Below, one piece after another: positions 1-6,653 of a DNA stretch of 9,986 nucleotides. Source of the DNA: Flavobacteriia bacterium (lineage in GTDB: Bacteria > Bacteroidota > Bacteroidia > Flavobacteriales > Flavobacteriaceae); assembly GCA_030626085.1 (NCBI GenBank), contig DAOUPQ010000061.1, forward strand, positions 1-9,986. The letters are read 5' to 3'. A program made the translations under genes and the position numbers. Each line of letters opens with the position of its first letter. Position 1 is the first letter of the stretch. The notes under the pieces are model-generated. The model had not been told where the DNA came from. It was given only the letters and a program-made list of their open reading frames with translations, and did not search any database.

Positions 1-2305
1 CTTCATATACGCTACCAACGATTGCTCCTGAAAATCCGGAAGATATCATTTTGTTAATGTCTTCAATATCCAATCCATATCGGGCTATTTTTTTTCTATC
101 ATAAATTACGCTCATTTGAGGAAGTCCAGCTATTTTTTCGACAATAATATCCGAAGCACCTTCAACATTTTCGATCAATTTTTTAATTTCATTCGCTTTT
201 TCGCTTAGAATAGTTAGATCTTCACCGAAAATTTTAATAGCTATATCTGCCCTAACTCCAGTTATTAACTCATTAAAACGCATTTCAATAGGTTGGGTAA
301 ATTCAACTTCCATACCTGGTATGATAGCCAATGCTTCTTTAAACTTATCAGCAAGTTCATCCTTAGTTTTGGCAGATACCCATTCACTTTTAGGTTTTAG
401 TTTGATAATTACATCACTTTCTTCCATTGACATGGGATCTGTTGGAATTTCTGCAGCGCCTATCCTACTCACAACCTGATCCACTTCGGGAAAATTATCC
501 AATAAGATATTTTCAATTTTTGTAGTTGTTTCAATAGTTTTACTTAATGAAGTTCCTGTTTTAAGTACAGGCTGAATTACAAAATCACCTTCATCTAATG
601 TTGGAACAAATTCACCTCCCATGGTTGTAAAAAGATAAATGGAAAAGATCAATAAAACAGATGATAATCCTAAAACGATTTTTTTATTTATTAAAGCCCA
701 GCGAATTGATGGTTCATACAGCTTATTTAAAAACGTCATCAATCTAACTGAAATATTATTTGGTGAAACTTTTTCAGGTTTTAAAAATATGGATGACATG
801 ACCGGTACATATGTTAATCCAAATATCATAGCGCCAATCAACGCAAAGCTAAAAGTTAAAGCCATGGGTTTAAACATTTTTCCTTCTACACCGGTTAAAG
901 TTAGAATAGGAATAAAAACGATTAAAATGATAAGCTGACCAAATACAGCAGAATTCATCATTTTTGATGAGCTTTTATAGGTTATTTCATCAATGGCTTT
1001 CTGCTTATCAACTACGTTGAGTTTTAATAATTCCCGCCTGTTTGAGGTAATTTGAAATGCAATATATTCAACGATAATTACTGAGCCATCAATTATAATT
1101 CCGAAATCAATTGCACCTAAACTCATTAAATTAGCATCAACACCAAATAAATACATTAACGATAATGCAAATAATAATGTTAAGGGGATAACCGATGCAA
1201 CAACAAAACCCGAGCGCAAATTTCCTAATATTAAAACCACAATAAAGATTACGATCAAACACCCTAGAATAAGATTTTCTGCAACTGTATATGTAGTTTT
1301 TGATATTAATTCACTTCGTTCTAAAAACCCATTGATATAAACCCCTTCAGGAAGACTTTTTGAAATAGATTCAACACGATCTTTAACAGCTTCAATCACT
1401 TTTTTAGAGTTGCCATCTTTTAGCATCATCACCTGTCCCAAAACTTTTTCACCTTGTCCGTTACCTGTTATCGCACCAAAACGTGGAGCGCTTCCAAATC
1501 CAACTTCAGCAACATCTTTAATGAATATTGAAAATCCGTTAACGGTTTTAACTTTAATATTTTTAATATCATCAATAGATTTAATAAGGCCTTCGGCACG
1601 AATAAAATATGCTTTGTTTGATTTCTCAATATATCCACCACCGGCAATACTGTTATTCTTTTCCAAAGCATTGAATAGATCAACTGTTGAAATATTCATA
1701 GCTTTTAGTTTTTCTGAATTTGTAGCTACTTCGTATTGTTTTAAATAACCACCCCAGGTATTCACTTCAACCACACCTGGTATTCCAGAGAGTTGACGCT
1801 TTACGATCCAGTCTTGAATAGTTCTTAGATCTGTTACAGAATATTTGTCTTGATATCCTGGTTTTGTATCAAGAATATATTGGTATATCTCGCCCAATCC
1901 TGTTGTGATTGGTCCCATTTCAGGAGTTCCAAATCCTTCCGGAATTTTTTCACTTGCCGATTTAATTTTCTCTGCTATCAATTGCCTTGGCAGATAAGTT
2001 CCCATATCATCTTTAAAAACGATGGTAACTACAGATAATCCAAATTTTGATACCGATCTAATTTCAACTACTCCTGGCAGGTTAGCCATTTCCAATTCAA
2101 TTGGATAGGTAATAAACTGCTCAATATCTTGTGTTGACAGATTTTTTGATGTTGTTATTACTTGAACCTGATTATTGGTGATATCAGGTACAGCACCAAT
2201 AGGAATTTGAGTGAGAGAATAGATCCCAAATCCTATGATAAAAGCAGTAAATAAAAAAACGATAAGTTTATTTTTTAAGCTAAATTTGATAATGTTAGTT
2301 AGCAT
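1..2305 (-). CDS. czcA: CzcA/CusA-type heavy-metal efflux RND transporter (3' end outside window)
   Basis: This is the inner-membrane proton/metal antiporter of a tripartite efflux pump that exports divalent or monovalent heavy metals. Reading the minus strand from the ATG at 2305 gives 768 uninterrupted codons that run off the left edge, so the C-terminus is not seen. The N-terminus is a cytoplasmic stub plus TM1 (about residues 12-30) followed by the IPIGAVPDIT segment. A periplasmic pore domain follows, and then a helix block starting near 343. TM4 carries LMSLGAIDFGIIIDGSVIIVE, with D400, D406 and E413 matching the proton-relay triad of CzcA (D402/D408/E415, a shift of two). After the first helix block comes the signature GGEFVPTLDEGDF. 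The RPMNxx-like pore segment DPMSMEESD is closer to CzcA than to CusA, but I cannot assign the metal. Some Bacteroidota homologues carry an outer-membrane-factor fusion at the C-terminus, which cannot be tested here. The family assignment is very sure; the substrate is not. Confidence 0.95.
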   Translation of the reverse strand, partial: MLTNIIKFSLKNKLIVFLFTAFIIGFGIYSLTQIPIGAVPDITNNQVQVITTSKNLSTQDIEQFITYPIELEMANLPGVVEIRSVSKFGLSVVTIVFKDDMGTYLPRQLIAEKIKSASEKIPEGFGTPEMGPITTGLGEIYQYILDTKPGYQDKYSVTDLRTIQDWIVKRQLSGIPGVVEVNTWGGYLKQYEVATNSEKLKAMNISTVDLFNALEKNNSIAGGGYIEKSNKAYFIRAEGLIKSIDDIKNIKVKTVNGFSIFIKDVAEVGFGSAPRFGAITGNGQGEKVLGQVMMLKDGNSKKVIEAVKDRVESISKSLPEGVYINGFLERSELISKTTYTVAENLILGCLIVIFIVVLILGNLRSGFVVASVIPLTLLFALSLMYLFGVDANLMSLGAIDFGIIIDGSVIIVEYIAFQITSNRRELLKLNVVDKQKAIDEITYKSSSKMMNSAVFGQLIILIVFIPILTLTGVEGKMFKPMALTFSFALIGAMIFGLTYVPVMSSIFLKPEKVSPNNISVRLMTFLNKLYEPSIRWALINKKIVLGLSSVLLIFSIYLFTTMGGEFVPTLDEGDFVIQPVLKTGTSLSKTIETTTKIENILLDNFPEVDQVVSRIGAAEIPTDPMSMEESDVIIKLKPKSEWVSAKTKDELADKFKEALAIIPGMEVEFTQPIEMRFNELITGVRADIAIKIFGEDLTILSEKANEIKKLIENVEGASDIIVEKIAGLPQMSVIYDRKKIARYGLDIEDINKMISSGFSGAIVGSVYE

Positions 2306-2448
2306 AATTAATTTGTTGTTTTATTAAGTTAGACCCCAATTTGATTAAAAGGTTTATAATGTTTATAACTTTTTAAGCGATTAATAATCAACACTTAACA
2401 ATTTGAAGATTATAATTGTTAAATAAAAAATATTTAGTAAAAATTAAA
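2306..2448 (-). promoter_or_regulatory. Intergenic region upstream of czcA with inverted and direct repeats
   Basis: This 143 bp spacer separates the His-rich leader gene from czcA and has no coding potential that I can see. It contains a 9-bp perfect inverted repeat (2395-2403 / 2414-2422), a shorter dyad GATTA-A-TAATC (2379-2389), and the octamer GTTTATAA repeated directly at 2352 and 2361. No TAnnTTTG promoter motif is present on the minus strand. The first gene's transcript may therefore continue into czcA, with the repeats acting as an operator or RNA structure. That role is inference. Confidence 0.4.
2395..2422. repeat. Perfect 9-bp inverted repeat, 10-nt loop
   Basis: TTAACAATT (2395-2403) is the exact reverse complement of AATTGTTAA (2414-2422). 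It lies 90 bp upstream of the czcA start. There is no T-run directly after it on the minus strand, so it does not look like a classical terminator. An operator or mRNA hairpin is possible. Confidence 0.6.
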
Positions 2449-2844
2449 TTATGCTAATTGAGGTGGTTGGAAAATCTTTTGTTTTTCGAATAAAGGAAAA
2501 TTGTCCTGATAAAAAAAAATTGCATATTTCTTTGGTTTTTGCACATTTTCAATTGAAAAAGAAACAATATTGATTACAAAAGGAGCCTGTAATTGAGAAT
2601 TACAATCGTGATTTATTGGTGGGTGTGAGTGGTCTTTTTCTTCTTCTGTATGTTGTTTTTTATGTGATTGTTTGAGTCCACCATAATGCTTTGATAAAAA
2701 TACCAAAAAATCATCTCCGTATCTATTTTTATGTAATTTAGCATGTTCCATCAATTCATTCAGTTTTAAAACATCACCAAAATGTATGTTAAAACTTTGA
2801 ATAAGAATTAAACTTGAAATAAATATGGTAAATAATTTAGTCAT
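2449..2844 (-). CDS. Small exported His-rich protein preceding czcA
   Basis: This 131-residue protein begins with an apparent signal peptide or membrane anchor (MTKLFTIFISSLILIQSFNI, residues 1-20). A region rich in H, K and Y follows (LMEHAKLHKNRYGDDFLVFLSKHYGG, about 31-56, written here as seen), then a metal-ligand-like cluster with H61, H65, H72, H74, H79 and C81. It ends in IFQPPQLA. As I recall, proteins of this shape commonly precede czcA/cusA genes in flavobacteria. The clustered histidines suggest periplasmic binding of copper, zinc or a related metal for the pump, but that role is inferred and no characterised function is known to me. An in-frame ATG at 2880 would add 12 residues. 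I prefer 2844 because the signal peptide begins there and a -7-like box lies at 2853-2860, between the two candidates. It is co-directional with czcA and probably co-regulated. Confidence 0.75.
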   Translation of the reverse strand: MTKLFTIFISSLILIQSFNIHFGDVLKLNELMEHAKLHKNRYGDDFLVFLSKHYGGLKQSHKKQHTEEEKDHSHPPINHDCNSQLQAPFVINIVSFSIENVQKPKKYAIFFYQDNFPLFEKQKIFQPPQLA

Positions 2845-2852
2845 ATAGTTCC

Positions 2853-2860
2853 CAAATATA
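2853..2860 (-). promoter_or_regulatory. Candidate -7 box TATATTTG of the His-rich/czcA unit
   Basis: The minus strand reads TATATTTG, a full match to the Bacteroidota -7 motif TAnnTTTG, and ends 8 bp before the preferred start at 2844. No TTG -33 element is found 17-23 bp upstream, so the assignment is tentative. If real, the transcript has a very short leader. Confidence 0.35.
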
Positions 2861-2906
2861 TTATTTATTTTTGATACCATTATATTAATAATTCAACTTA
2901 TAAAAA

Positions 2907-3119
2907 ATGTATCGTTGGTTGATTATCATTGGAATTCTATTAGTTGTTATAGGTTTGGTACTAAAATTTGCTCCCTGGCTTATCAACTGGTTTGGTAATT
3001 TACCGGGTGATATTCATTATGACCGGGGGAATACAAAAATATTTTTTCCAATAACTTCAATGCTTTTGATCAGTTTTATTCTTTCTGTGGTAATTAGAAT
3101 TATTAAAAAGTATTTTTAA
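2907..3119 (+). CDS. DUF2905-family small membrane protein
   Basis: This 70-residue protein of unknown function has two transmembrane helices (about 4-22 and 46-66). Between them lies the family core WFGNLPGDIHYDRGNTKIFF, where the GxLPGDI and RGN motifs define DUF2905. The length is typical for the family, so it appears complete. The ATG at 2907 is preceded only by A-rich sequence, without a Shine-Dalgarno. It is divergent from the His-rich leader gene and 99 bp upstream of oxyR on the same strand, so it could be transcribed with oxyR, although no shared function is known to me. No convincing terminator follows the stop codon. The family call is confident; the biological role is unknown. Confidence 0.9.
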   Translation: MYRWLIIIGILLVVIGLVLKFAPWLINWFGNLPGDIHYDRGNTKIFFPITSMLLISFILSVVIRIIKKYF

Positions 3120-3179
3120 TGTCAATTAATATTCTACAATAAAATTAATACTTAATATCTTTCTTTTTTATAAATTACA

Positions 3180-3204
3180 TTGATAGATTTAATATCTTTA
3201 TCAA
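3180..3204. promoter_or_regulatory. Dyad TTGATA-N13-TATCAA upstream of oxyR
   Basis: TTGATA (3180-3185) and TATCAA (3199-3204) form a perfect 6-bp inverted repeat with a 13-bp centre that includes an ATAG (3183-3186) half-site-like tetramer. It lies 15 bp before the oxyR ATG. LysR-family regulators usually bind dyads near their own promoter, so an autoregulatory site is plausible but unproven. Confidence 0.3.
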
Positions 3205-3213
3205 ATAAATTTA
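3180..3213 (+). promoter_or_regulatory. Candidate oxyR promoter (TTG-N23-TAAATTTA)
   Basis: TTG at 3180-3182 and TAAATTTA at 3206-3213 are separated by 23 bp, within the 17-23 bp spacing described for Flavobacterium promoters. The -7 element differs from TAnnTTTG only at the last base. It ends 5 bp before the ATG, implying an almost leaderless mRNA. It overlaps the dyad at 3180-3204. Confidence 0.3.
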
Positions 3214-3218
3214 TACTG

Positions 3219-4166
3219 ATGACCATAACACAATTAAAGTATCTTTTGGCTGTTGCAGAATACCGGAATTTTACAGTTGCTGCTGAAAATAGTTTTGTTA
3301 CACAGCCTACTTTGAGTATGCAAATTCAAAAATTAGAGGATGAATTGGGTATTATTATTTTTAACAGAAAAAAGAAACCAATTGAACTGACTTTAATTGG
3401 AGAACAAATAATTGAACAAGCAAAACTAATTGTTAGTGAAAGCAATAGAATTTCTGATATAGTAGATCAGCAAAAAGGATATATAGGTGGTGAATTCAAA
3501 TTGGGGATAATTCCTACGATTATGCCTACTTTACTTCCATTATTTTTAAAATCATTTATAAAAAAATACCCAAAAGTTCATTTGCTTATTGAAGAACTAA
3601 CAACTGAAGAGATCATAAAAAAAATAATTGATGGTCATATAGATGCGGGAATTGCAGCAACACCTTTAGAAAATCCTGAAATATTAGAAAAAGTATTGTA
3701 TTATGAGCCTTTTGTTGGATTTGTATCAAAAAATCATCGATTATTCAACAATAACACAATACGTGAAGATGAATTAGAAATTGATGATATTCTATTACTA
3801 AAAGATGGCCATTGTTTTAAAGATAATATAATAAATCTATGTAATTCTGAAAAGTCGGATAATAAAAATCATTTTCATTTAGAGAGTGGCAGTTTAGATA
3901 CCTTGATAAAACTCTCAAAAGAAGAATTGGGAATGACACTACTACCCTATCTTCAAACTTTAGATCTTCCTGAAGAAGATAAAATACATCTAAAACAATT
4001 TAGTGGTACTGTACCGGCAAGAGAAGTAAGTTTGATCTATCATAGGTCACAATTAAAAATGCAACTTATTGAGGTGTTAAAAAACAGTATTGATGGAATA
4101 ATACGTGGTGCTATAGCTTTTAGTGATGTAAAGATTATTAGTCCGTTACAAAAAAAAAGGAGCTAA
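3219..4166 (+). CDS. oxyR: OxyR-type hydrogen peroxide-sensing LysR regulator
   Basis: This is a cytoplasmic LysR-family transcription factor that senses peroxide by forming a disulfide and switches on antioxidant genes. From the ATG at 3219 it is 315 aa (E. coli OxyR is 305). The N-terminal winged helix-turn-helix (about residues 1-60) contains FTVAAENSFVTQPTLSMQI and the KLEDELG linker start. The effector domain begins near 90 with LGIIPTIMPTLLP. The redox motif DGHCFKDNIINLC places its cysteines at positions 199 and 208, exactly the E. coli numbering, which strongly supports both the function and this start codon. The loop after it (HLESGSLDTL) and GMTLLP also match OxyR. A longer reading frame from a TTG at 3180 is possible but unlikely. 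The C-terminal codons lie inside the bidirectional terminator at 4154-4180, and the stop overlaps the end of the opposing gene. Its targets are not in the window. Confidence 0.95.
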   Translation: MTITQLKYLLAVAEYRNFTVAAENSFVTQPTLSMQIQKLEDELGIIIFNRKKKPIELTLIGEQIIEQAKLIVSESNRISDIVDQQKGYIGGEFKLGIIPTIMPTLLPLFLKSFIKKYPKVHLLIEELTTEEIIKKIIDGHIDAGIAATPLENPEILEKVLYYEPFVGFVSKNHRLFNNNTIREDELEIDDILLLKDGHCFKDNIINLCNSEKSDNKNHFHLESGSLDTLIKLSKEELGMTLLPYLQTLDLPEEDKIHLKQFSGTVPAREVSLIYHRSQLKMQLIEVLKNSIDGIIRGAIAFSDVKIISPLQKKRS

Positions 4167-4180
4167 AATAGCTCCTTTTT
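4154..4180. terminator. Bidirectional Rho-independent terminator shared by oxyR and the 70-aa gene
   Basis: The stem GGAGCTA (4159-4165) / TAGCTCC (4169-4175) has a 3-nt AAA loop. It is flanked by A5 (4154-4158; part of an A8 run) and T5 (4176-4180), which extend it to 12 bp. Each strand therefore has a G/C-containing hairpin followed by a U-run. The two convergent stop codons sit within it. Confidence 0.85.
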
Positions 4181-4375
4181 CTTACTTATTGCAATTAAAC
4201 TATGCGTTAGCTCTGGTTTATCTGCAGTAAATTTTTCCAACCAAATACGTAATTCCTCAATTTCAAAAGGCAAAAGGCGATTTAATGCTTTTTCGAGTTC
4301 TTTGAAAAACAACTCAGCATCAAAGCTTACTTTTTTTAGAACAGTTTTGGTGTACTCATATATTGCTCTTGCCAT
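4163..4375 (-). CDS. Conserved Bacteroidota small protein, function unknown (70 aa)
   Basis: This 70-residue, probably helical cytoplasmic protein starts MARAIYEYTKTVLKKVSFDAEL and includes the segment LLPFEIEELRIWLEKFTADKPEL. It has no signal peptide, membrane helix or metal motif. I recall near-identical small hypothetical proteins (KTVLxxVSFDxxLFxKEL, LLPxEIEELxxW) in many Bacteroidota genomes, so I regard it as a real, conserved gene, but I know of no function. It converges on oxyR with a 4-bp overlap of coding ends, and its last codons (KKKELF, stop TAG) are encoded by the terminator hairpin. Upstream, a CRP-like palindrome at 4419-4434 may control it. The gene to its right (4487-4759) points the same way, 111 bp upstream, and is likewise a small conserved helical protein. 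Confidence 0.8.
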   Translation of the reverse strand: MARAIYEYTKTVLKKVSFDAELFFKELEKALNRLLPFEIEELRIWLEKFTADKPELTHSLIAISKKKELF

Positions 4376-4418
4376 ATAAATAAAATAAAAATATTTAATA
4401 ATAATTAGAACGTTAATA

Positions 4419-4434
4419 TGTAATGTTTATTACA
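4419..4434. promoter_or_regulatory. Palindrome TGTAAT-N4-ATTACA, possible CRP/FNR-family operator
   Basis: This perfect 6-bp dyad with a 4-bp centre (GTTT) lies 44-59 bp upstream of the ATG of the 70-aa gene. It has the shape of a CRP/FNR-superfamily site (it also reads GTA-N8-TAC). The match is to a general pattern only, and no regulator can be named. Confidence 0.35.
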
Positions 4435-4445
4435 AAAATCAAGCC

Positions 4446-4460
4446 AAACTTTTAAAGTTT
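4446..4460. repeat. Perfect palindrome AAACTTT-T-AAAGTTT
   Basis: Its 7-bp arms are separated by one base. It lies 26 bp beyond the stop of the 90-aa gene and upstream of the 70-aa gene, both on the minus strand. A one-base loop is too tight for a normal RNA hairpin, and no strong T-run abuts it. A protein-binding site is more likely than a terminator. Confidence 0.4.
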
Positions 4461-4486
4461 AGATAAGTAAATATAATAAAAAAAAA

Positions 4487-4759
4487 TTAGATTTTCAACT
4501 TTTCTAATTTAATTAATAATTTATTGACTTTCGATTCTAAATCAGCATTAACAGATTTAAAATGCTTATTTTTATTTTCAATATTTTTTTCATTGACTTT
4601 TGTAATCAGGTCATCGAAGGTAGCTATTGCTTCATCAATAATTTTTTCAATTTTAGCATTGTTCTTATCATCACCTGAAAGTTGACTAACATAACATTCT
4701 TCTATTACATCAGATAATACAAAATTGATATTTTTCTTTAAATCTTTTATACTTGCCAT
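4487..4759 (-). CDS. Conserved Bacteroidota small helical protein, function unknown (90 aa)
   Basis: This 90-residue, highly charged (K/E/D-rich), probably all-helical cytoplasmic protein begins MASIKDLKKNINFVLSDVIE. It continues through KIIDEAIATFDDLITKVNEK, and its C-terminal heptad-like region (about 65-90, leucines and lysines) could form a coiled coil. I recall similar proteins with the MASIKDLKKDIN... start as uncharacterised conserved genes in flavobacteria. I know of no function and see no catalytic motif. It follows kdnB by 61 bp on the same strand, but has its own candidate promoter (4776-4783), so membership of the kdn operon is not required. A single cysteine (about residue 22) is present. 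Confidence 0.8.
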   Translation of the reverse strand: MASIKDLKKNINFVLSDVIEECYVSQLSGDDKNNAKIEKIIDEAIATFDDLITKVNEKNIENKNKHFKSVNADLESKVNKLLIKLEKLKI

Positions 4760-4775
4760 TGTTATATTTTTTTTG

Positions 4776-4808
4776 CAAATTTAATTAAATATGTAAGATA
4801 ATAAACAA
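4776..4808 (-). promoter_or_regulatory. Candidate promoter TTG-N22-TAAATTTG for the 90-aa gene
   Basis: On the minus strand TTG (4808-4806) is followed after 22 bp by TAAATTTG (4783-4776). Both elements and the spacing fit the Flavobacterium consensus TTG-N17-23-TAnnTTTG. The box ends 16 bp before the ATG at 4759. This is the best promoter match in the window. Confidence 0.5.
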
Positions 4809-4820
4809 TATTTTTAAAAC

Positions 4821-5903
4821 TTACATCAATTCAAACAAAGAGCGTAATTTTTCTCTCGTAATTGTTTTTTGCCAATCTTTACCCAAAGCATTTTCCCAAA
4901 GAGGTACTAAGCCCAGCGCAACATCAATCATGATATTAAACTGTTCATCGTTTAGGTCTTTACAAATGCCTTTTGGAATATCAATCTGATGTTTTTTAAC
5001 CATTTGCTTAAATTCTTTTACTCCTTGAGGATAAAATTCTTCTAACTGGTTAAAAACAATACAATTGCCAATACCGTGTTTAGTTCCCAACAAATATCCC
5101 AAACCATAACTCATGGCATGTGCAACACCAACTTGCGAATAAGCAATGCTCATACCCCCGTGCCATGATGCCATCATTATTTTATCTTGTGAATCTTTGT
5201 CCCTGTCTTCTTTTTCCAAGAAAACTTCTCGACATAGATCCAATGATTTTTCACCATAGCTTTGAGAAAAAGCATTTAAATAAGTTCCTGTTAAAGATTC
5301 AATACAGTGAATATAACAATCCATTCCTGTATAGAACCATTGATTGTCAGGAACGTCTTTGGTTAGTTCAGGATCTAAGATAACCTGATCAAATGGTGTG
5401 TAATCAGAATTCATTCCCAATTTTTTTTCCGGTCCGGTTAAAACTGTAGTTCTTGAAACTTCAGCTCCTGTACCTGATAATGTAGGAATTCCTACATGAT
5501 AAACTGCAGGATATTTGATAAGATCCCAACCTTGATAATCAGCAGAAGAGCCAGGATTAGTGAGCATCAAAGCAATTGCTTTGGCATAATCTAACATTGT
5601 GCCACCTCCAATTCCAATGATTCCTGATGGAATTTCCTTGAATTCTGCTTCAATATCATCTCTAAACTGATCTACATATTTTGTTTTTGGTTCTTCATGA
5701 GCGCTGACATAAATAATTTTATCATTATTTTTTAATGGGATTCTATCAACCAACCAACTATTTCCTTTAAAAACATCATCTACAATAAATATAAAAGGAG
5801 AATTTTTATTAGTTCTTTTTGGTTCAATGATTTCACCTAGTTGATTAAAACTTCCTCTGCCAAAAACAACACGAGGAACCATAGGAAAATTTTTATATTC
5901 CAT
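4821..5903 (-). CDS. kdnB: 3-deoxy-D-manno-octulosonate (Kdo) 8-oxidase
   Basis: KdnB oxidises the C8 hydroxyl of Kdo to an aldehyde, the first committed step to Kdo8N. It is a 360-aa member of the iron-containing alcohol dehydrogenase superfamily and acts in the cytoplasm. The N-terminal nucleotide-binding half carries GIIGIGGGTMLDYAKAIA (GGGTMLD at 99-105) and GIPTLSGTGAEVSRTTVL (138-155). The helical C-terminal half carries the metal ligands D195 and H199 (GMDCYIHCIES), H262 (GVAHAMSYGLG) and H276 (TKHGIGN), all of the family's D/H/H/H set. The N-terminus (YKNFPMVPRVVFGRGSFNQL) resembles KdnB rather than generic alcohol dehydrogenases. Context makes the call strong: it is 18 bp downstream of kdsB and in one operon with kdnA. 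Without kdnA alongside I would only say iron-type ADH. The gene appears complete. Confidence 0.88.
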   Translation of the reverse strand: MEYKNFPMVPRVVFGRGSFNQLGEIIEPKRTNKNSPFIFIVDDVFKGNSWLVDRIPLKNNDKIIYVSAHEEPKTKYVDQFRDDIEAEFKEIPSGIIGIGGGTMLDYAKAIALMLTNPGSSADYQGWDLIKYPAVYHVGIPTLSGTGAEVSRTTVLTGPEKKLGMNSDYTPFDQVILDPELTKDVPDNQWFYTGMDCYIHCIESLTGTYLNAFSQSYGEKSLDLCREVFLEKEDRDKDSQDKIMMASWHGGMSIAYSQVGVAHAMSYGLGYLLGTKHGIGNCIVFNQLEEFYPQGVKEFKQMVKKHQIDIPKGICKDLNDEQFNIMIDVALGLVPLWENALGKDWQKTITREKLRSLFELM

Positions 5904-5921
5904 ATTTTCAAATTTTTGATA

Positions 5922-6653
5922 TTATTTTTTAAAATATTTTTGTGCTTTTATCAGATCTTCAGGGGTATCAATCTCAATACCCATATAATCGGTTTTAACC
6001 ATTTTAATATTTTTACCATACTCTAAAAATCGAATACATTCAACTTTTTCAGTTGCTTCTATTGAACGCATTGGTAAATTATAAAAATCTAAAATAGCTT
6101 GTTTTCTAAAGGCATATATACCTATGTGTTCATAGTAATTTGCCCCTGCATCTTTATCTCTTGGGTAAGGAATGGGTGATCTGGAAAAATATAAAGCAAA
6201 ATTATCCTTATCAACAATTACTTTTACAAAATTAGGATCGGTAATATCTTTCCAATCTGTCATTTCTTGCATCAAAGATGCCAGATCAATTTTGTTTGCA
6301 TCTTTATCTTTAAAAACATTTATCACTTTTTGTAAAGGTTCTTTTTTAACAAATGGTTCATCACCTTGTACGTTTACTACAATGTCAATATCTAAATCTG
6401 CTACAGCTTCGGCAATCCTATCGGTACCACATTCATGTTCTTTAATGCTCATGATGGCATTGCCACCGTGTTTTTCGATGATATCTTTTATGATTTTGCT
6501 GTCAGTAACAACATATACAGCATTAAACAGGTTGGTTGCTACTGTTGATTCATAAGTGCGAACAATCACGGGTTTTCCTCCGAGATCAGCCATTAGTTTA
6601 CCCGGAAATCTGGTTGCTCCATAACGAGCTGGAATCATTGCAATAACTTTCAT
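5922..6653 (-). CDS. kdsB: CMP-Kdo/Kdo8N synthetase (3-deoxy-manno-octulosonate cytidylyltransferase)
   Basis: KdsB transfers CMP from CTP to Kdo, or here probably Kdo8N, giving the activated sugar used by the LPS Kdo transferase. Length is 243 aa (E. coli 248). The CTP-binding N-terminus is AMIPARYGATRFPGKLM (5-21). Further hallmarks are CGTDR (75-79), VQGDEP with catalytic-metal D98 at the E. coli position, YFSRSPIPYPRD (155-165), the HIGIYAFR segment (176-183) and IDTPED (228-233) with the second metal-binding Asp at 229. Its ATG shares one base with the kdnA stop (TAATG), so the two are translationally coupled. In Shewanella the KdsB linked to kdnAB prefers the 8-amino sugar; the same is likely here by context, but specificity cannot be read reliably from this sequence. 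Confidence 0.95.
   Translation of the reverse strand: MKVIAMIPARYGATRFPGKLMADLGGKPVIVRTYESTVATNLFNAVYVVTDSKIIKDIIEKHGGNAIMSIKEHECGTDRIAEAVADLDIDIVVNVQGDEPFVKKEPLQKVINVFKDKDANKIDLASLMQEMTDWKDITDPNFVKVIVDKDNFALYFSRSPIPYPRDKDAGANYYEHIGIYAFRKQAILDFYNLPMRSIEATEKVECIRFLEYGKNIKMVKTDYMGIEIDTPEDLIKAQKYFKK

Noticed and set aside
1410..1748. Plus-strand open frame of 112 codons, and other frames (639-938, 1850-2038) in the same stretch
   Set aside because: They lie antisense to, and fully inside, the uninterrupted czcA frame and encode low-complexity sequence with no recognisable motif.
2845..2880. Upstream in-frame ATG at 2880 for the His-rich protein
   Set aside because: It would put 12 polar residues before the signal peptide, and a candidate -7 box lies downstream of it. 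The ATG at 2844 is preferred.
3120..3179. Possible terminator after the DUF2905 gene
   Set aside because: The sequence is AT-rich with ATTAATA-like repeats but no G/C-containing stem followed by a T-run.
3180..3218. TTG start at 3180 giving a longer OxyR
   Set aside because: The ATG at 3219 aligns with the OxyR N-terminus and puts the cysteines at 199 and 208. The extra 13 codons overlap likely promoter sequence.
6172..6555. Plus-strand open frame of 127 codons, and others at 6942-7148 and 7476-7769
   Set aside because: These are antisense to kdsB and kdnA, whose family motifs are unambiguous. The Ser/Thr/Ala-rich translations are typical of shadow frames.
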